A stretch of 64,000 nucleotides of DNA from Branchipolynoe longqiensis (GCA_030323885.1 CM059186.1:174599047-174663046), one strand, 5' to 3'. Numbered from the stretch's first letter, positions 1 to 9,662 are shown. A program made the numbers and translations. Notes: a model not told the origin generated them from the letters alone.

Positions 1-1545
1 ACCTCCCATATTTCTGACATAAGCCATAGCTGTGGTGTTATCCGTGAGGATACGTACATTATTTTTGGGTATTTTTACTAGACTGGTTAATCCCAAGTAA
101 ATGGCCCTTAGTTCTAGAACGTTAATATGATCGGGGAGTTCCGATTCTAGCCATCTTCCTCCCGTTGCTACATCATTTTGATGTGCTCCCCACCCTTGGA
201 GAGACGCGTCAGTGGTAACGGTAGTGTCAGGCTCTCCCATTCTAATGGGATTGGGGGAATGGTCAAAGTGGTTTAGCCACCAATCAATGTCGGCTAGGCC
301 GTTCTCCGAAATAAACATGGTCTTTTCAAAGTTTCCCTTTGCGCGGGCCAGCGCCAAATTTTTATCAATTTCGAGGGATTTAATGTGTGCCGCTCCGTAT
401 AGAATAGCTGGACTATACGAAACCATGACCCCGATAAGGACCGCGACCTGTCTAATCTTTGGCCTAGAAGTGTCTAACAGCTGTATCGCTGTGCGGTAAA
501 GCTTATCTTTCTTTTGGCGTGTAAGCGAAACGGTCATAGCCGTGGTGTTCAGAATGAACCCGAGACACTTAAGCTCCTGAGTAGGAGAAAAAACTGATTT
601 CTTGTTATGTATGAAGAAACCCAATTTGGTGAAAATTTTGCATAAATCGTTAACAGCGAGTTCACATTGCGTGAAAGATTGGCCCATAATAAAAGAATCA
701 TCTATGTATGGAAACATACAATGCCCCAATTTTGCCATGTGTGCAAAAATTGGTTTCAACAACTTAGTAAACAGACGCGGTGCGCAGGCCAAACCATTAG
801 GTAAACATGTAAATTCAAAAAGTTGGCCATTCCAGAGAAAACGTAGGTATTTCCGATCTGTCTGGTGAATAGGAACGGTGTAGTACGCATCCCTTAAATC
901 AACACTCGCTAGCCAACACCCTGGGGTAATTAAATCACGAGCTGTTTCTAAAGAAAACATTTTGAAATGTTTGTATTCAATGATTTCATTCAACTGAGTT
1001 AAATCTAAAATCATTCGGATTGAACCATCAGGTTTAGGAGTAGAGAAGATATTGGAAATATATTCCCCTTCAGTATGTTCAACTCTGTTGACAATGCCCT
1101 TAGACTCAAACAGTAGAACCTGGTGATCTAGCTGAGATTTTTCTAGTGAATTAAACTGATACGGAAAAGGCGCTCTCTTTTGTATAGGCAATTGTGTGAA
1201 AGGGATGTGAATGCCTTTAACAATATTCAGGACCTCTGGATTAGTGGTTAACTGTTGCCATTGATGTAAACAATTAGAAACATTCCCTGCTTGAAAAAGG
1301 CTTACTTCAGTTTGAGTTTCCTCCGTGACCATTGTAGGGTCAGGAGGCTGCACTGTTTGTGTGGAAATCTCTACTTGTTCCCTTGTTTCGGGAACTGGGG
1401 CTTGGGAACGAAATCCCTCTTGTAGCCGCGGTTGTCGTTCCAGTTTGAGGCCGGCCTGTCGCCTCGGCCCCTTCCTCGCTGGTTGAACTGGAAGGACGGT
1501 CCGCCCCTGAACGGCCTTCCTCCTCTGCGGAATCGAAAATCCGTC
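1..1545 (-). CDS. Reverse transcriptase - RNase H of DIRS element 1 (3' end off window)
   Basis: I translated this frame line by line; it is open from 1545 (just after a TAG at 1548-1546) to the window edge, about 515 codons. RT landmarks in order: a fingers segment ending STPKPDGSIRMILDLTQLN, SVDLRDAYYTVPI (first catalytic aspartate), LPNGLACAPRLFTKL, the YIDDSF catalytic box near 700, and a thumb with CLGFIL. RNase H then starts at TTDASLQGWGAH (first acidic residue), with an acidic ELRAI helix and the TDNTTAMAYVRNMGG segment. It copies DIRS RNA into DNA. The frame is -1 relative to the Gag C-terminal frame and overlaps it by about 175 nt. I saw no good slippery heptamer there, so re-initiation or an internal start is possible; the true start is unknown. 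Confidence 0.88.
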
Positions 1546-2072
1546 CTAGACTTTCTGAACCCTGCTGGGTTTTGGAAGCGACGACTCTTTGCTTCAGTGT
1601 TTTTAGCACTCTTGTAGTCGACCTCTACCTGTTTGTACAGGTAAGCTAGCTGACCCCCAAACATCTTGGATTTATCAAGCGGTTTGCTCTTGATAGGGGT
1701 AGGTCCGGAATACACGGTGTATTCCTTACCATCATGGTCCGTTACCTTGTTAGAGCGGGCAACCTCTTTTCCGGCATCTGTGGTGACCGATTTGAAAACG
1801 TTTTCAAATCTCCGATGGGTCATGTAGTTACTAGCGGCTGCTAACAAAGCTATGCCCCGGTCCATAACCCGCGCCAAAGACGAGAACTTGTTCTCTGTCT
1901 GCATCCTGTTAGCCACAGGGATAACAGACGTCAAGGCACCCAAAACTGCCTTATGGATCAGGCAGAGGGAAGTTTCATAACGACGGCGTTCGTCGGAAAG
2001 ATGAATGCCGGAATCCATCTCTTTGAAAACCGAAGCAGGAATGCCCTTAACTCCTGAAATCTGCTCAGTCAA
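1371..2072 (-). CDS. C-terminal part of DIRS Gag-like protein (RGG-rich)
   Basis: A 233-codon frame. The N-terminal half is helical-looking and the end is a basic arginine/glycine tract (RGGRPFRGG, then RGRGRGDRP), as expected for a nucleic-acid-binding Gag tail. Its ATG at 2072 lies inside the stop region of the upstream frame (2069-2725). The frame is already open upstream of this ATG, reading ISKLTEQISGVKG across the junction, so the ATG may not be the real start. The simplest reading is that this is the second half of one Gag protein, reached by a -1 shift at 2099-2093 or separated by a one-base mutation. It ends at 1371, overlapping the RT frame. Confidence 0.7.
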   Translation of the reverse strand: MTEQISGVKGIPASVFKEMDSGIHLSDERRRYETSLCLIHKAVLGALTSVIPVANRMQTENKFSSLARVMDRGIALLAAASNYMTHRRFENVFKSVTTDAGKEVARSNKVTDHDGKEYTVYSGPTPIKSKPLDKSKMFGGQLAYLYKQVEVDYKSAKNTEAKSRRFQNPAGFRKSRTDFRFRRGGRPFRGGPSFQFNQRGRGRGDRPASNWNDNRGYKRDFVPKPQFPKQGNK

Positions 2073-2725
2073 CTTGCTGATGACTTCGATCGGTTTAAAA
2101 ACGTAGTGAAATGGCTATTCACCGTTTTGCGCATCATGGTAGTGGTGCGCACTTTCTGAGCTTTCTTTTTGACAATCTTCTTGCCAGCTTTAACGCCTAT
2201 TTTGGCGTAGACTCCCGCTCGTTCCGTGTCGGAATCCGACTCGGTGGAAGAAGAGTCGGACGACGAGTCTGAAGAGGAGTCCTTCTTCTTCTTCTTCTTC
2301 TTCTTCTTTTTGGACTTTTTGGAGCGCTTAGAGTTCGCTTTCTTTGTGAACTCGTCACCAGAACTGCTCACTGGGCGGCGTTTCTTGGCCCGCGCTTTCG
2401 GTTTCGGAACCTCAGGTGCCGAAAGCGTGTCCTCTTCGTCCTCAGAAAAGTCTTCCCAATCCTCATCAGGGATTTGGGAAGGATCTGGAAAGGTCTGCGC
2501 CTGGAAAAGGCGCATCTTCTCCTCCATCATCTCCGCCATTTTCGCCTCCCACCCCACTGGTTGAGGGGCGTGATCACTGTCTTGATCCGAGGCATGAGCC
2601 CCAGGATGTGGGGACGGCGGAGCCGTAGCCGGTGGAGACGAATCGTAATCCGTAGGGGGGATACCCACCGCTGCAGCGGGCGGCTTATTCCGGCGAGTGG
2701 CCATCGGGAACTGTAACGAAACCAA
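2069..2725 (-). CDS. N-terminal part of DIRS Gag-like protein (acidic, then poly-lysine and Ser/Asp)
   Basis: A 218-codon frame. Start candidates are the ATG at 2725 and a second at 2704 (MATRRNKPPAAAVG), which looks the more natural. Order: a proline/alanine-rich N-terminus, an acidic stretch (DEDWEDFSEDEEDT), a run of ten or more lysines encoded by an AAG repeat, a serine/aspartate repeat, then a basic segment ending HFTTFLNRSKSSAS. The 4-nt overlap with the next frame, and the slippery heptamer about 22 nt before the stop, suggest both make one Gag. No zinc knuckle is visible. The lysine run comes from a trinucleotide repeat and will vary in length between copies. Confidence 0.68.
   Translation of the reverse strand: MVSLQFPMATRRNKPPAAAVGIPPTDYDSSPPATAPPSPHPGAHASDQDSDHAPQPVGWEAKMAEMMEEKMRLFQAQTFPDPSQIPDEDWEDFSEDEEDTLSAPEVPKPKARAKKRRPVSSSGDEFTKKANSKRSKKSKKKKKKKKKKDSSSDSSSDSSSTESDSDTERAGVYAKIGVKAGKKIVKKKAQKVRTTTMMRKTVNSHFTTFLNRSKSSAS
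2093..2099 (-). promoter_or_regulatory. Candidate -1 ribosomal frameshift site T_TTA_AAC
   Basis: On the coding (minus) strand the heptamer TTTAAAC sits with codons TTA and AAC in the zero frame of the upstream Gag frame, the exact phase of the classic X_XXY_YYZ site. A -1 slip enters the frame that continues through ISKLTEQISG into the downstream Gag frame. The phase was checked from coordinates: upstream codon starts are 1 mod 3 and downstream codon starts 2 mod 3. I see only a weak hairpin downstream. A one-base indel in the preceding T run would look the same. Confidence 0.5.
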
Positions 2726-3370
2726 AGCGTTACTAACCCGGAATCATCTCAACTACACAAGTGTAAGCCAGTAAACTGGGTTGAGGAACATGGTACAGAG
2801 AACGTGTTTTGCAACGTGTCAGTACAGGCGTGAAGCTAAATTTGCCGTAGGTGTGTGGTAACGAAACCAACCAAACGGAGGGCATCGATCGTGAGATCGG
2901 CCCCTCTCTCTGTTCCGTACACTTCTCCCACCTGTGGCTACCGCGCCAACAAGTTGGAGAAAATATTACGAAACTCGGAGGTTCGCCTTAAACCGGTCAG
3001 GGGTGTTTATAAAAAACACCCAGAAGCATCCCCAACATCATCCTCTATTAGGATCCGGGAGACTTTTCTTAGGAAATGAGCAACTCGGGTTGCCATTTCT
3101 CCCTGTCTGAAAAACAGGTGTCGATAGAACTCAGTATCGGTTTCGTTTGTGCCAGCGGCACGCAATGTTCTATCCGTAAGTTAAAAAACGTACAAAGTCC
3201 AAACAGGACTGAAGAAAGTTCTGAACTTTCATAAAAAGATGCTATAGAGCATGATAAACAAAGTTTATCGAAGAAAACAGTACTTACTTTTGGATAAAAG
3301 CAGTAGTAGTAGATAAATCCTGTGGAGCAACTCACAAACGTCCTCCCGTTGTGAGTTACTTATGCTAATT

Positions 3371-3432
3371 GCTGGACCCGGATGTGCTTCCTTCTCCCTA
3401 GCCTACGGCTAGCCAGAGGCGGCATACGAGGT

Positions 3433-3437
<5 letters not shown>
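3371..3437 (-). repeat. 5' terminal repeat of DIRS element 1
   Basis: On the minus strand it begins ATTTTACCTCG and runs to GGGAGAAGGAAGCACATCC and GGGTCCAGC. The inner half recurs in the right terminal repeat of element 2 (31535-31568). The outer half recurs, diverged, in the internal complementary region of element 2 (31770-31816). The outer end abuts a (TA)n tract. Confidence 0.8.

Positions 3438-3466
<29 letters not shown>
3438..3466. repeat. (TA)n microsatellite flanking the DIRS end
   Basis: About 14 TA units directly outside the DIRS terminus. The internal complementary region of element 2 does not contain these bases, so they are target DNA rather than element. Confidence 0.9.
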
Positions 3467-3469
<3 letters not shown>

Positions 3470-3552
3470 TCTTATAAGTTATGAGGTGGTAAAAAGATCT
3501 TGCATTGTAAAATCGTTGGCACAACGCTATAAATCAACACAGTTTAACAAAC

Positions 3553-3870
3553 GGTTGATTGATTGATTGATTGGTGCTTGTTTTATGCCGTGTCGGCAGC
3601 AAAGGCCATATTCACGGCGAGACGGCATTGCAAACGGTGTTTGCTTGTCAGTTGGCACAATATATGCTTAGATGGTGTTGACAACGTTATCGTTGTAATG
3701 ACCAATCCTTTCCCTATCCTAGTTGTAGTCCTACTAGTAAATGCAGAACCCAAGCTTTGTGGCAACGAGTACCAATTTTGTAAGTCATTGAATTGACTTG
3801 GCCGAGAATCGAACCACAAACCTTCTGCACATGAAGCCTGCACTCTACCTATTCGATGATCCGGTGGTCA
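3553..3870 (-). mobile_element. tRNA-headed SINE with a LINE-type GATT-repeat 3' tail
   Basis: On the minus strand it starts with a tRNA-like head (near 3866; B box-like GTGGTTCGATTCTCGG) and a SINE-A-like CAATGACTTACAA block. It ends with a tail matching the 3' end of the LINE at 54230-54930 (AATATGGCC, TGCTGCCGACAC) and the same CAAT repeats. Head plus LINE tail is the signature of a SINE mobilised by that LINE. Confidence 0.7.
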
Positions 3871-4045
3871 AATGGTGGTGATGGTGGTGATGATGATTGC
3901 TGATGATGCTGCTGCTGCTGATGATGATGCTTGTGATGGCGATGATGATGGCGATGATGATGATGACGACGACGAGTACGACCATGATGACGATGACTAC
4001 GATCGTACTTCGTAGTGATTATTATTATTATTATTATTATTATGA
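3867..4045. repeat. (GATG)/(ATG)n then (ATT)n microsatellites
   Basis: Imperfect GAT/GCT/GAC triplets followed by about nine ATT triplets. The methionine-rich frame across it is a repeat artefact. Confidence 0.9.
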
Positions 4046-4382
4046 CAAGAGTTTGTTGGGATGTATCAATTTCTTAGTTTGCTGACGTTTATTTTAACAC
4101 TAATAACAGTTACATGGCATTCCACCCATCTATAACCACTCTGAACATGCTACACACGTTGTAGCGTGGAGGGGAGCTAATCAAAATGCTGCGCTGCTCT
4201 TTTCCCGGTTTGTCCTGACCCCTGACCCCTGACCCCTGCTTGTAACCTGCTGACAACACCGCGGACCCGACGGCCTTCGCCGACACCTGATCAACCCCTG
4301 GTGGCCACTAGTTGCACTACTGCAGACCATTCGCTTGGACCGGCCGTCGCCTTAGTTGCCATCACAACCGGCCAGTTACCAG

Positions 4383-4680
4383 CCGGGAATGCCGAATGAG
4401 TTGAGCGTTAGTCTCTCGTCGAGTCAAACCAATGACTTAAAAATTGATACTTGTCGCTTCCTAGCCAGGCGCTCGTCATTATTAGGATAGGACAAGGACT
4501 GGTTACCTCAGTGTCAGGATAATCTGACCAAGTGTGATATCGGGTCATAGTGCTGGTGACCTGGTCTCCCAGTGGGGCAGCACTATAAAGTCACCAAGAA
4601 TGCACCCTGTCAAAAGTTGGTACCTGTCCTGATATGACCCTAGATGTTGCCAGGACTTAAAGCCCCAACAACCAATTGTG
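4383..4680 (+). mobile_element. SINE-A copy (eroded tRNA head)
   Basis: Carries the family core: GTCGAGTCAAACCAATGACTT, then TAGGACAAGGACTGGTTA, TAATCTGACCAAGTG, CCCAGTGGGGCAGCAC, and the tail GATGTTGCCAGGAC with CCAACAACC. The head matches GATGGCCGAATGAGTTAGAGCG. No function beyond retrotransposition is expected. Confidence 0.85.
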
Positions 4681-4705
4681 CAGCTTTAACCTACTGTTAG
4701 CGTCA

Positions 4706-4721
4706 CTGGTACTACTACTAC

Positions 4722-4811
<90 letters not shown>

Positions 4812-4830
4812 CAGCAGCAGCAGCAGCAGT
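4706..4830. repeat. (TAG)n plus (CAG)n microsatellite
   Basis: About 35 TAG triplets followed by six CAG triplets. A poly-threonine frame on the minus strand arises from it and is not a gene. Confidence 0.95.
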
Positions 4831-5004
4831 AGTCTGTCTGTAAACGCCACATAGATATAGACTCACCTGAGGAAGAGGAAAAGACAGAACATAGCTGAGT
4901 TAATGAATTCTACAATAATGCAGTCAGGTTATCAAGTGTTCAAATATCTAACCAGAACTCACATGTAGTATTATAACTTTATATTATTACTATGTAGGAA
5001 ATGA

Positions 5005-5225
5005 GCGCGGTGGCCGAATCGGTAGAGCACGGGCTTCACGTGCGGGAGATCGGGAGTTAGGTTCCCAGTCAAAGTCAAACCAATGACTAATCAAATTTAT
5101 ATTTGTCGCTTCCTGCACTGGCGTTCGGCATTAATAAATTAGGGCAAGGACTGGTTAGCTCAGTGTCAGGATAATGTGACTGAGTGGGATATTGGGTCAT
5201 GTTGCCGGCAGCCTGATGGCCATAT
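5005..5225 (+). mobile_element. SINE-A copy, 3'-incomplete
   Basis: Full tRNA-like head (A box GTGGCCGAATCGGTAGAGC) and core. The family sequence stops after GCCGGCAGCCTGATGGCC; the tail is missing. Confidence 0.85.
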
Positions 5226-5417
5226 TTCACCACATCCATCGGGTCTGTCCCAAAACTATCTTGCAAGGCACAGTGAAAGGGTGAAGAAGATCAAGACGGT
5301 CAAAGGAAGAGGTGGGAATTGGTGGGAAGCCTCTGGAGTTCGGAAAGTGCTTGAGAGCAGTGGACAACAGGGGACAATAAAGGGGGGAACTGGTGGCAAA
5401 GTGATCTGTGGTGCCCC

Positions 5418-5510
5418 AATGATGATGATGATGATGGTGATGATGAGAACGAAAGTGATGGTGATGATGAAAATGATGATGGTGATAATAGTGATAATGA
5501 GGATGACTAT
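5418..5510. repeat. (ATG)n-rich microsatellite
   Basis: Imperfect GATGAT/GGTGAT repeats. A G-rich run follows at 5690-5730. The region 5511-5916 shows nothing else recognisable. Confidence 0.85.
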
Positions 5511-5916
5511 TTTTAAACAGGTTTGCTGTCTTGGAAATACTGTTGTGAGACCTTGATTTACAGTACCCGTGACTGATGGGGAAAAAAAGGTGTGACTGTT
5601 TTTTTTTGGTAGGAGGTTGAGGGTTCACACCAGGTGTGTTCCAGCAGCTCATGGGAAGGTGAGATTGTCGGGTAAGGGTGAGTGTGAGGGTGAGTAGGGG
5701 GGGGGGGAGATGGAGGGGGGGGGGGCTCTCTGGGTCACGTGCTGGGCGGCACACTCACGCACCCCTCACACACGCGCACACAACATGCATAGAGGATCAA
5801 TCCTAGTGCGGAGAGCATTTATTAAACAGCCCAGGTGTGGCCCCAGAAAATTAACCGCGCGCCTATTTTAGCCTTGACTAACTGAGCCACCCTATGAACA
5901 TGGTGCAATCTCATTG

Positions 5917-6038
5917 GGTCCCAAATGATCGCCCATACATTACCATTGTAACAATGTTTTTAAACTCCCTAAACCGACCACCTCCGTAGATGGACCATTT
6001 AAAGTCGGTCCCATGGTGTGTCGATTTAGAGAGATTTT
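5917..6038 (+). mobile_element. P-family MITE, 3' part
   Basis: Contains TGGGTCCCAAATGATCG, CTCCCTAAACCGACCACCTC and the right TIR GTCGATTTAGAGAGATTTTA; the left TIR is lost. AT-rich repeats follow to 6120. Confidence 0.75.
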
Positions 6039-6289
6039 ATATATATATATGAGTATATTTATATTTTTATATATATTTAAACATATATTCATTTATATTT
6101 ATATATATACTCATATTTCATAATTGCCATATTGCTTTATATCACTGGGAATTGAGGAGCCACTGAACTTGACTTGCCACAGAGAATGCTATGTGACAGT
6201 AGGTTGATTGTAAAACGGTGTCTGTTTGAGTAATTCTCACATGGGGCCACCCCCGTCGGAGATGTTACTATATATTGCGGAACAGGGCT

Positions 6290-8140
6290 TACTTAAGCAT
6301 GCACCTCTAGGGTTCCCCTGGGATATGTTACTGCACTGTTTGCAAACACAGGACCCGTTTGAGTAATGTGACACTGGGGTGGGCCTGGGATATGTGATCG
6401 AACGTTGTTAGTAAAATCGGACCTAATTGAGATGTGCCCCGGAAATAGATGACTGTGAATTGTTTGTAAAGTAGAGCCCGCGTGATTAATGCTTCCCTGG
6501 AACTGTGCTTTGTTTGTAAAGCAGGGCCAGTTTGAGTAATGCTTCCCTGGAACTGTGCATTGTTTGTAAAGCAGGGCCAGTTTGAGTAATGCTTCCCTGG
6601 AACTGTGCTTTGTTTGTAAAGCAGGGCCAGTTTGAGTAATGCTTCCCTGGAACTGTGCTTCGTTTGTAAAGCAGGGCCAGTTTGAGTAATGCTTCCCTGG
6701 AACTGTGCATTGTTTGTAAAGCAGGGCCTGTTTGAAGAATGCGACCCTCGCATACATGACTGTGCATTGTTTGTAAAGCAGGGCCTGTTTGAGTAAGGCT
6801 TCCCTGGAACTGTGCATTGTTTGTAAAGTGGGGCCTGTTTGAGTAATGCTTCCCTGGAACTGTGCATTGTTTGTAAAGCAGGGCCTGTTTGAGTAATGCT
6901 TCCCTGGAACTGTGCATTGTTTGTAAAGTGGGGCCTGTTTGAGTAATGCTTCCCTGGAACTGTGCATTGTTTGTAAAGCAGGGCCTGTTTGAGTAATGTT
7001 TCCCTGGAACTGTGTATTGTTTGTAAAGCAGGGCCTGTTTGAGTAATGCTTCCATGGACCTGTGTATTGTTTGTAAAGCAGAACCTGTTTGAGTAATGCT
7101 TCCCTGGAACTGTGCATTGTTTGTAAAGCAGGGCCTGTTTGAGTAATGCTTCAATGGAACTGTGCATTGTTTGTAAAGTGGGGCCTGTTTGAGTAATGCT
7201 TCCCTGGAACTGTGCATTGTTTGTAAAGCGGGGCCTGTTTGAGTAATACGTCCCTGGAACTGTGTATTGTTTGTAAATCAGGGTCTGTTTGAAGAATGCG
7301 ACCCTGGCATACATGACTGGGCATTGTTTGTAAAGTAGGGCCTGTCTGAGTAATGCGACCCTGGAACTGCGCATTATTTGTAAAGGATGGCCTGTTTGAG
7401 TAATGCTTCCCTGGAAATGTGCATTGTTTGTAAAGGATGGCCTGTTTGAGTAATGTTTCCATGGAACTGTGTATTGTTTGTAAAGCAGGGCCTGTTTGAG
7501 TAATGCTTCCATGGAACTGTGCATTATTTGTAAAGCAGGGCCTGTTTGAGTAACGCTTCCATGGAACTGTGTATTGTTTGTAAAGGATGGCCTGTTTGAG
7601 TAATGCTTCCATGGAACTGTACATTATTTGCAAAGGAGGGCCTGTTTGAGTAACGCTTCCCTCGCATACATGACTGTGGATTGTTTGTAGAGCAGGGCCT
7701 GTCTGAGTAATGCGACCCTGGAACTGTACATTATTTGTAAAGCAGGGCCTGTTTGAGTAACGCTTCCCTCGCATACATGACTGTGTATTGTTTGTAAAGC
7801 AGGGCCTGTTTGAGTAATGCTTCCCTGGAACTGTGCATTGTTTATAAATCAGGGCCTGTTTGAGTAACGCTTCGCTGGAACTGTGCATTGTTTGTAAAGC
7901 AGGGCCTGTTTGAGTAATGCTTCCCTGGAACTGTGTATTGTTTGTAAAGCAGGGCCTGTCTGAGTAATGCGACCCTGGAACTGTGCATTGTTTGTAAAGC
8001 AGGGCCTGTTTGTGTAACGCTTCCCTCGCATACATGACTGTGCATTGTTTGTAAAGCAGGGCCTGTTTGAGTAAGGCTTCCCTCGCATACATGACTGTGC
8101 ATTGTTAGTAGAGCAGGGCCTGTTTGGGGAATGCGACCTG
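6290..8140. repeat. 50-bp tandem satellite, about 36 units
   Basis: The unit runs from GTTTGAGTAATGCTTCCCTG to TTGTTTGTAAAGCAGGGCCT with a strict 50-bp spacing (6841 to 6891 and onward). A 57-bp variant carries TCGCATACATGACTG in place of TGGAACTG and recurs, for example near 6735, 7300, 7660, 7760 and twice from 8020. Units at the left edge (6290-6480) are strongly diverged while central ones are nearly identical, the usual pattern of homogenisation by unequal exchange. All three minus-strand frames stay open over long stretches because 50 is not a multiple of 3 and the unit lacks stops on that strand. I do not call a protein. Confidence 0.95.
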
Positions 8141-8329
8141 GGGTGTTGGGCGCGAGGGTGTGCAGAAGCCGACGGGGTTAGTGGGATATGTAAATTGTAA
8201 GTAAGTGGTTACAACCATAGTCACCCCCTCCCTCACACACACACTGGTCCACATGCACCCCTCTCCCGCCGGTACCAGCTGAGGCCTGGTTAACAGGTCA
8301 CTCAGACTCAGAGCGCTCACTATCCACCA

Positions 8330-9255
8330 GGGCCCGTATGCATGAAGAATTATTTATCGCCCCCGGTGGTAAGGACCGAGTTTGGGGTAGCTATCACCGG
8401 GGGTGAGAAATGGGTCACGGGGTATGCATGGAGCCAAAGCACAGAGGTGTTAGCTACCCTAGCAGTTATTTATAAATTTGGGAAATCCCTCTGTGCCTTT
8501 TTACATTTGTCGATTCGACAATATGAATAACGCCGCCAATGCGGAGGCGGCGTTAATAGCGGTTCGAATCTACGGTTAATTTGATTAAATTTCACTTATT
8601 GCGTATGTAATTCTGTTAGATATGGTCGCATTGAATAGATTTGGGCTTAAAACATTGCCACAGGCGTTTGGCCAGTATGGATATCGACGTCGCGGCGGCG
8701 CCGCCAATTTGTTTACTTTATATTCGTCAATTCGACACTATCAATATCGCCGCCAATGCGGCGGTAGCGTTAATAGCGGTTCAAATCTATGGTTAATTTG
8801 ATTAAATTTCACTTATTGCGTATGTAATTCTGTTAAATATGGTCGCATTGAATAGATTTGGGCTTAAAACATTGCCACTGGCGTTTTGCCAGTATGGATA
8901 TCGACGTCACGGCGGCGGCGATTTGTTTACTTTACATTCGTCGATTCGACACTATTAATATCGCCGCCAATGCGGCGGTAGCCTTAATAACAGTTCGAAT
9001 TTAGGGTTAAATTGATCAAATTTCAGTTATTGCGTATGTAATTCTGTTAAATATGATCGCATTCGATAGATTTGGCCTGAGTCGGTCCCTACCCACGCCC
9101 TTATACCTGCTACTGAGTGGGGGTAGCTTACCCAACTTTTACCCCCCGGGGTTTGCATATCCCGGTCACATGCATACCGACTTTTCGTCACTACCCCGGA
9201 TATCCCCGATACCCCCAGGGGTAGAGAGCTACCACCGCCCCATGCATACGGGCCC
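8330..9255. mobile_element. TIR element (M13) with central tandem array
   Basis: Ends are inverted: GGGCCCGTATGCATG on the left and CATGCATACGGGCCC on the right, with further imperfect pairing inside (CCCCGGTGGTA against CTACCACCGCCCC). No coding potential; no clear target-site duplication. The middle holds the 215-bp repeats listed separately. Non-autonomous DNA transposon is the best reading. Confidence 0.7.
8510..9075. repeat. 215-bp tandem repeat, about 2.6 units, inside M13
   Basis: CGATTCGACA-type starts occur at 8512, 8727 and 8941. Each unit has a GC-rich GCCGCCAATGCGG block and an AT-rich block (TATGTAATTCTGTTAAATAT). The reverse complement of the unit is found as single copy inside MITEs M7 (near 23640-23750) and M8 (near 25680-25800). 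Confidence 0.88.
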
Positions 9256-9296
9256 AGGCTGTGTTCATTGGCCGACCCACTGGTGCACTGGTGACT

Positions 9297-9662
9297 GTTG
9301 GAATTTTGCTTCCTGACAACATCTAAGGTCATATCAGGAAGGGTACCGACTTGTGACAGTGCGCACTCATGGTGACTTGTATAGTGTTGCCCCACTGGGA
9401 AATCAGGTTGCTGGCACCATGTTGCTTCACCACGTCAGGTTGCTGGCACCATGACCAGTCAATGACCAGGATATTGTGCTCAGTCACATTATCCTGACAC
9501 TGAACTAACCAGTCCTTGCCCCATCCTATTAATGCCAAGCACCAGACTAGGAAGCACCAAGTGTCAATTTTTTGTATTATAAGTCATTGATTTGACTAGA
9601 CCGGGAGCCAAACTCCCGATCTCCCACATGCGAGGCCAGCGCTCTACCGATTCGGTGAACAG
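9297..9662 (-). mobile_element. SINE-A copy with an internal 33-bp duplication
   Basis: Complete minus-strand copy from tail (GTTGGAATTTTGCTTCCTGAC) to head (ACCGATTCGGTGAACAG). The stretch CAGGTTGCTGGCACCATG is present twice (9407-9455). Confidence 0.85.

Larger units (their letters stand above)
1..3437 (-). mobile_element. DIRS-like tyrosine-recombinase retrotransposon, element 1 (cut by window edge)
   Basis: Read on the minus strand the order is 5' terminal repeat (3371-3437), about 640 bp of leader, two overlapping Gag frames, then reverse transcriptase/RNase H running off the window at position 1. The RT/RNase H has no integrase beside it and closely matches element 2 (31451-34007), which does carry a tyrosine recombinase and the DIRS-type internal complementary region; assignment to DIRS follows from that. 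Recombinase, internal complementary region and right terminal repeat would lie beyond position 1. The RT frame has no stop and the Gag frames are long, so this copy looks young. Ngaro or PAT-type YR elements are alternatives, but they have different terminal repeat layouts. Confidence 0.85.

Noticed and set aside
2226..2716. Plus-strand frames over the Gag region
   Set aside because: Shadows of the minus-strand Gag; the poly-phenylalanine run mirrors the poly-lysine codons.
4657..4866. Poly-threonine/poly-serine protein
   Set aside because: Pure (TAG)/(CAG) triplet repeat read on the minus strand.
5227..5754. Histidine-rich 175-codon frame
   Set aside because: Its His-rich core is the antisense of a (ATG/GTG)n microsatellite and its end lies in SINE-A.
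6293..8102. Several overlapping long minus-strand proteins (up to 398 codons)
   Set aside because: All derive from one 50-bp satellite read in three frames; no start context, domain or single favoured frame.
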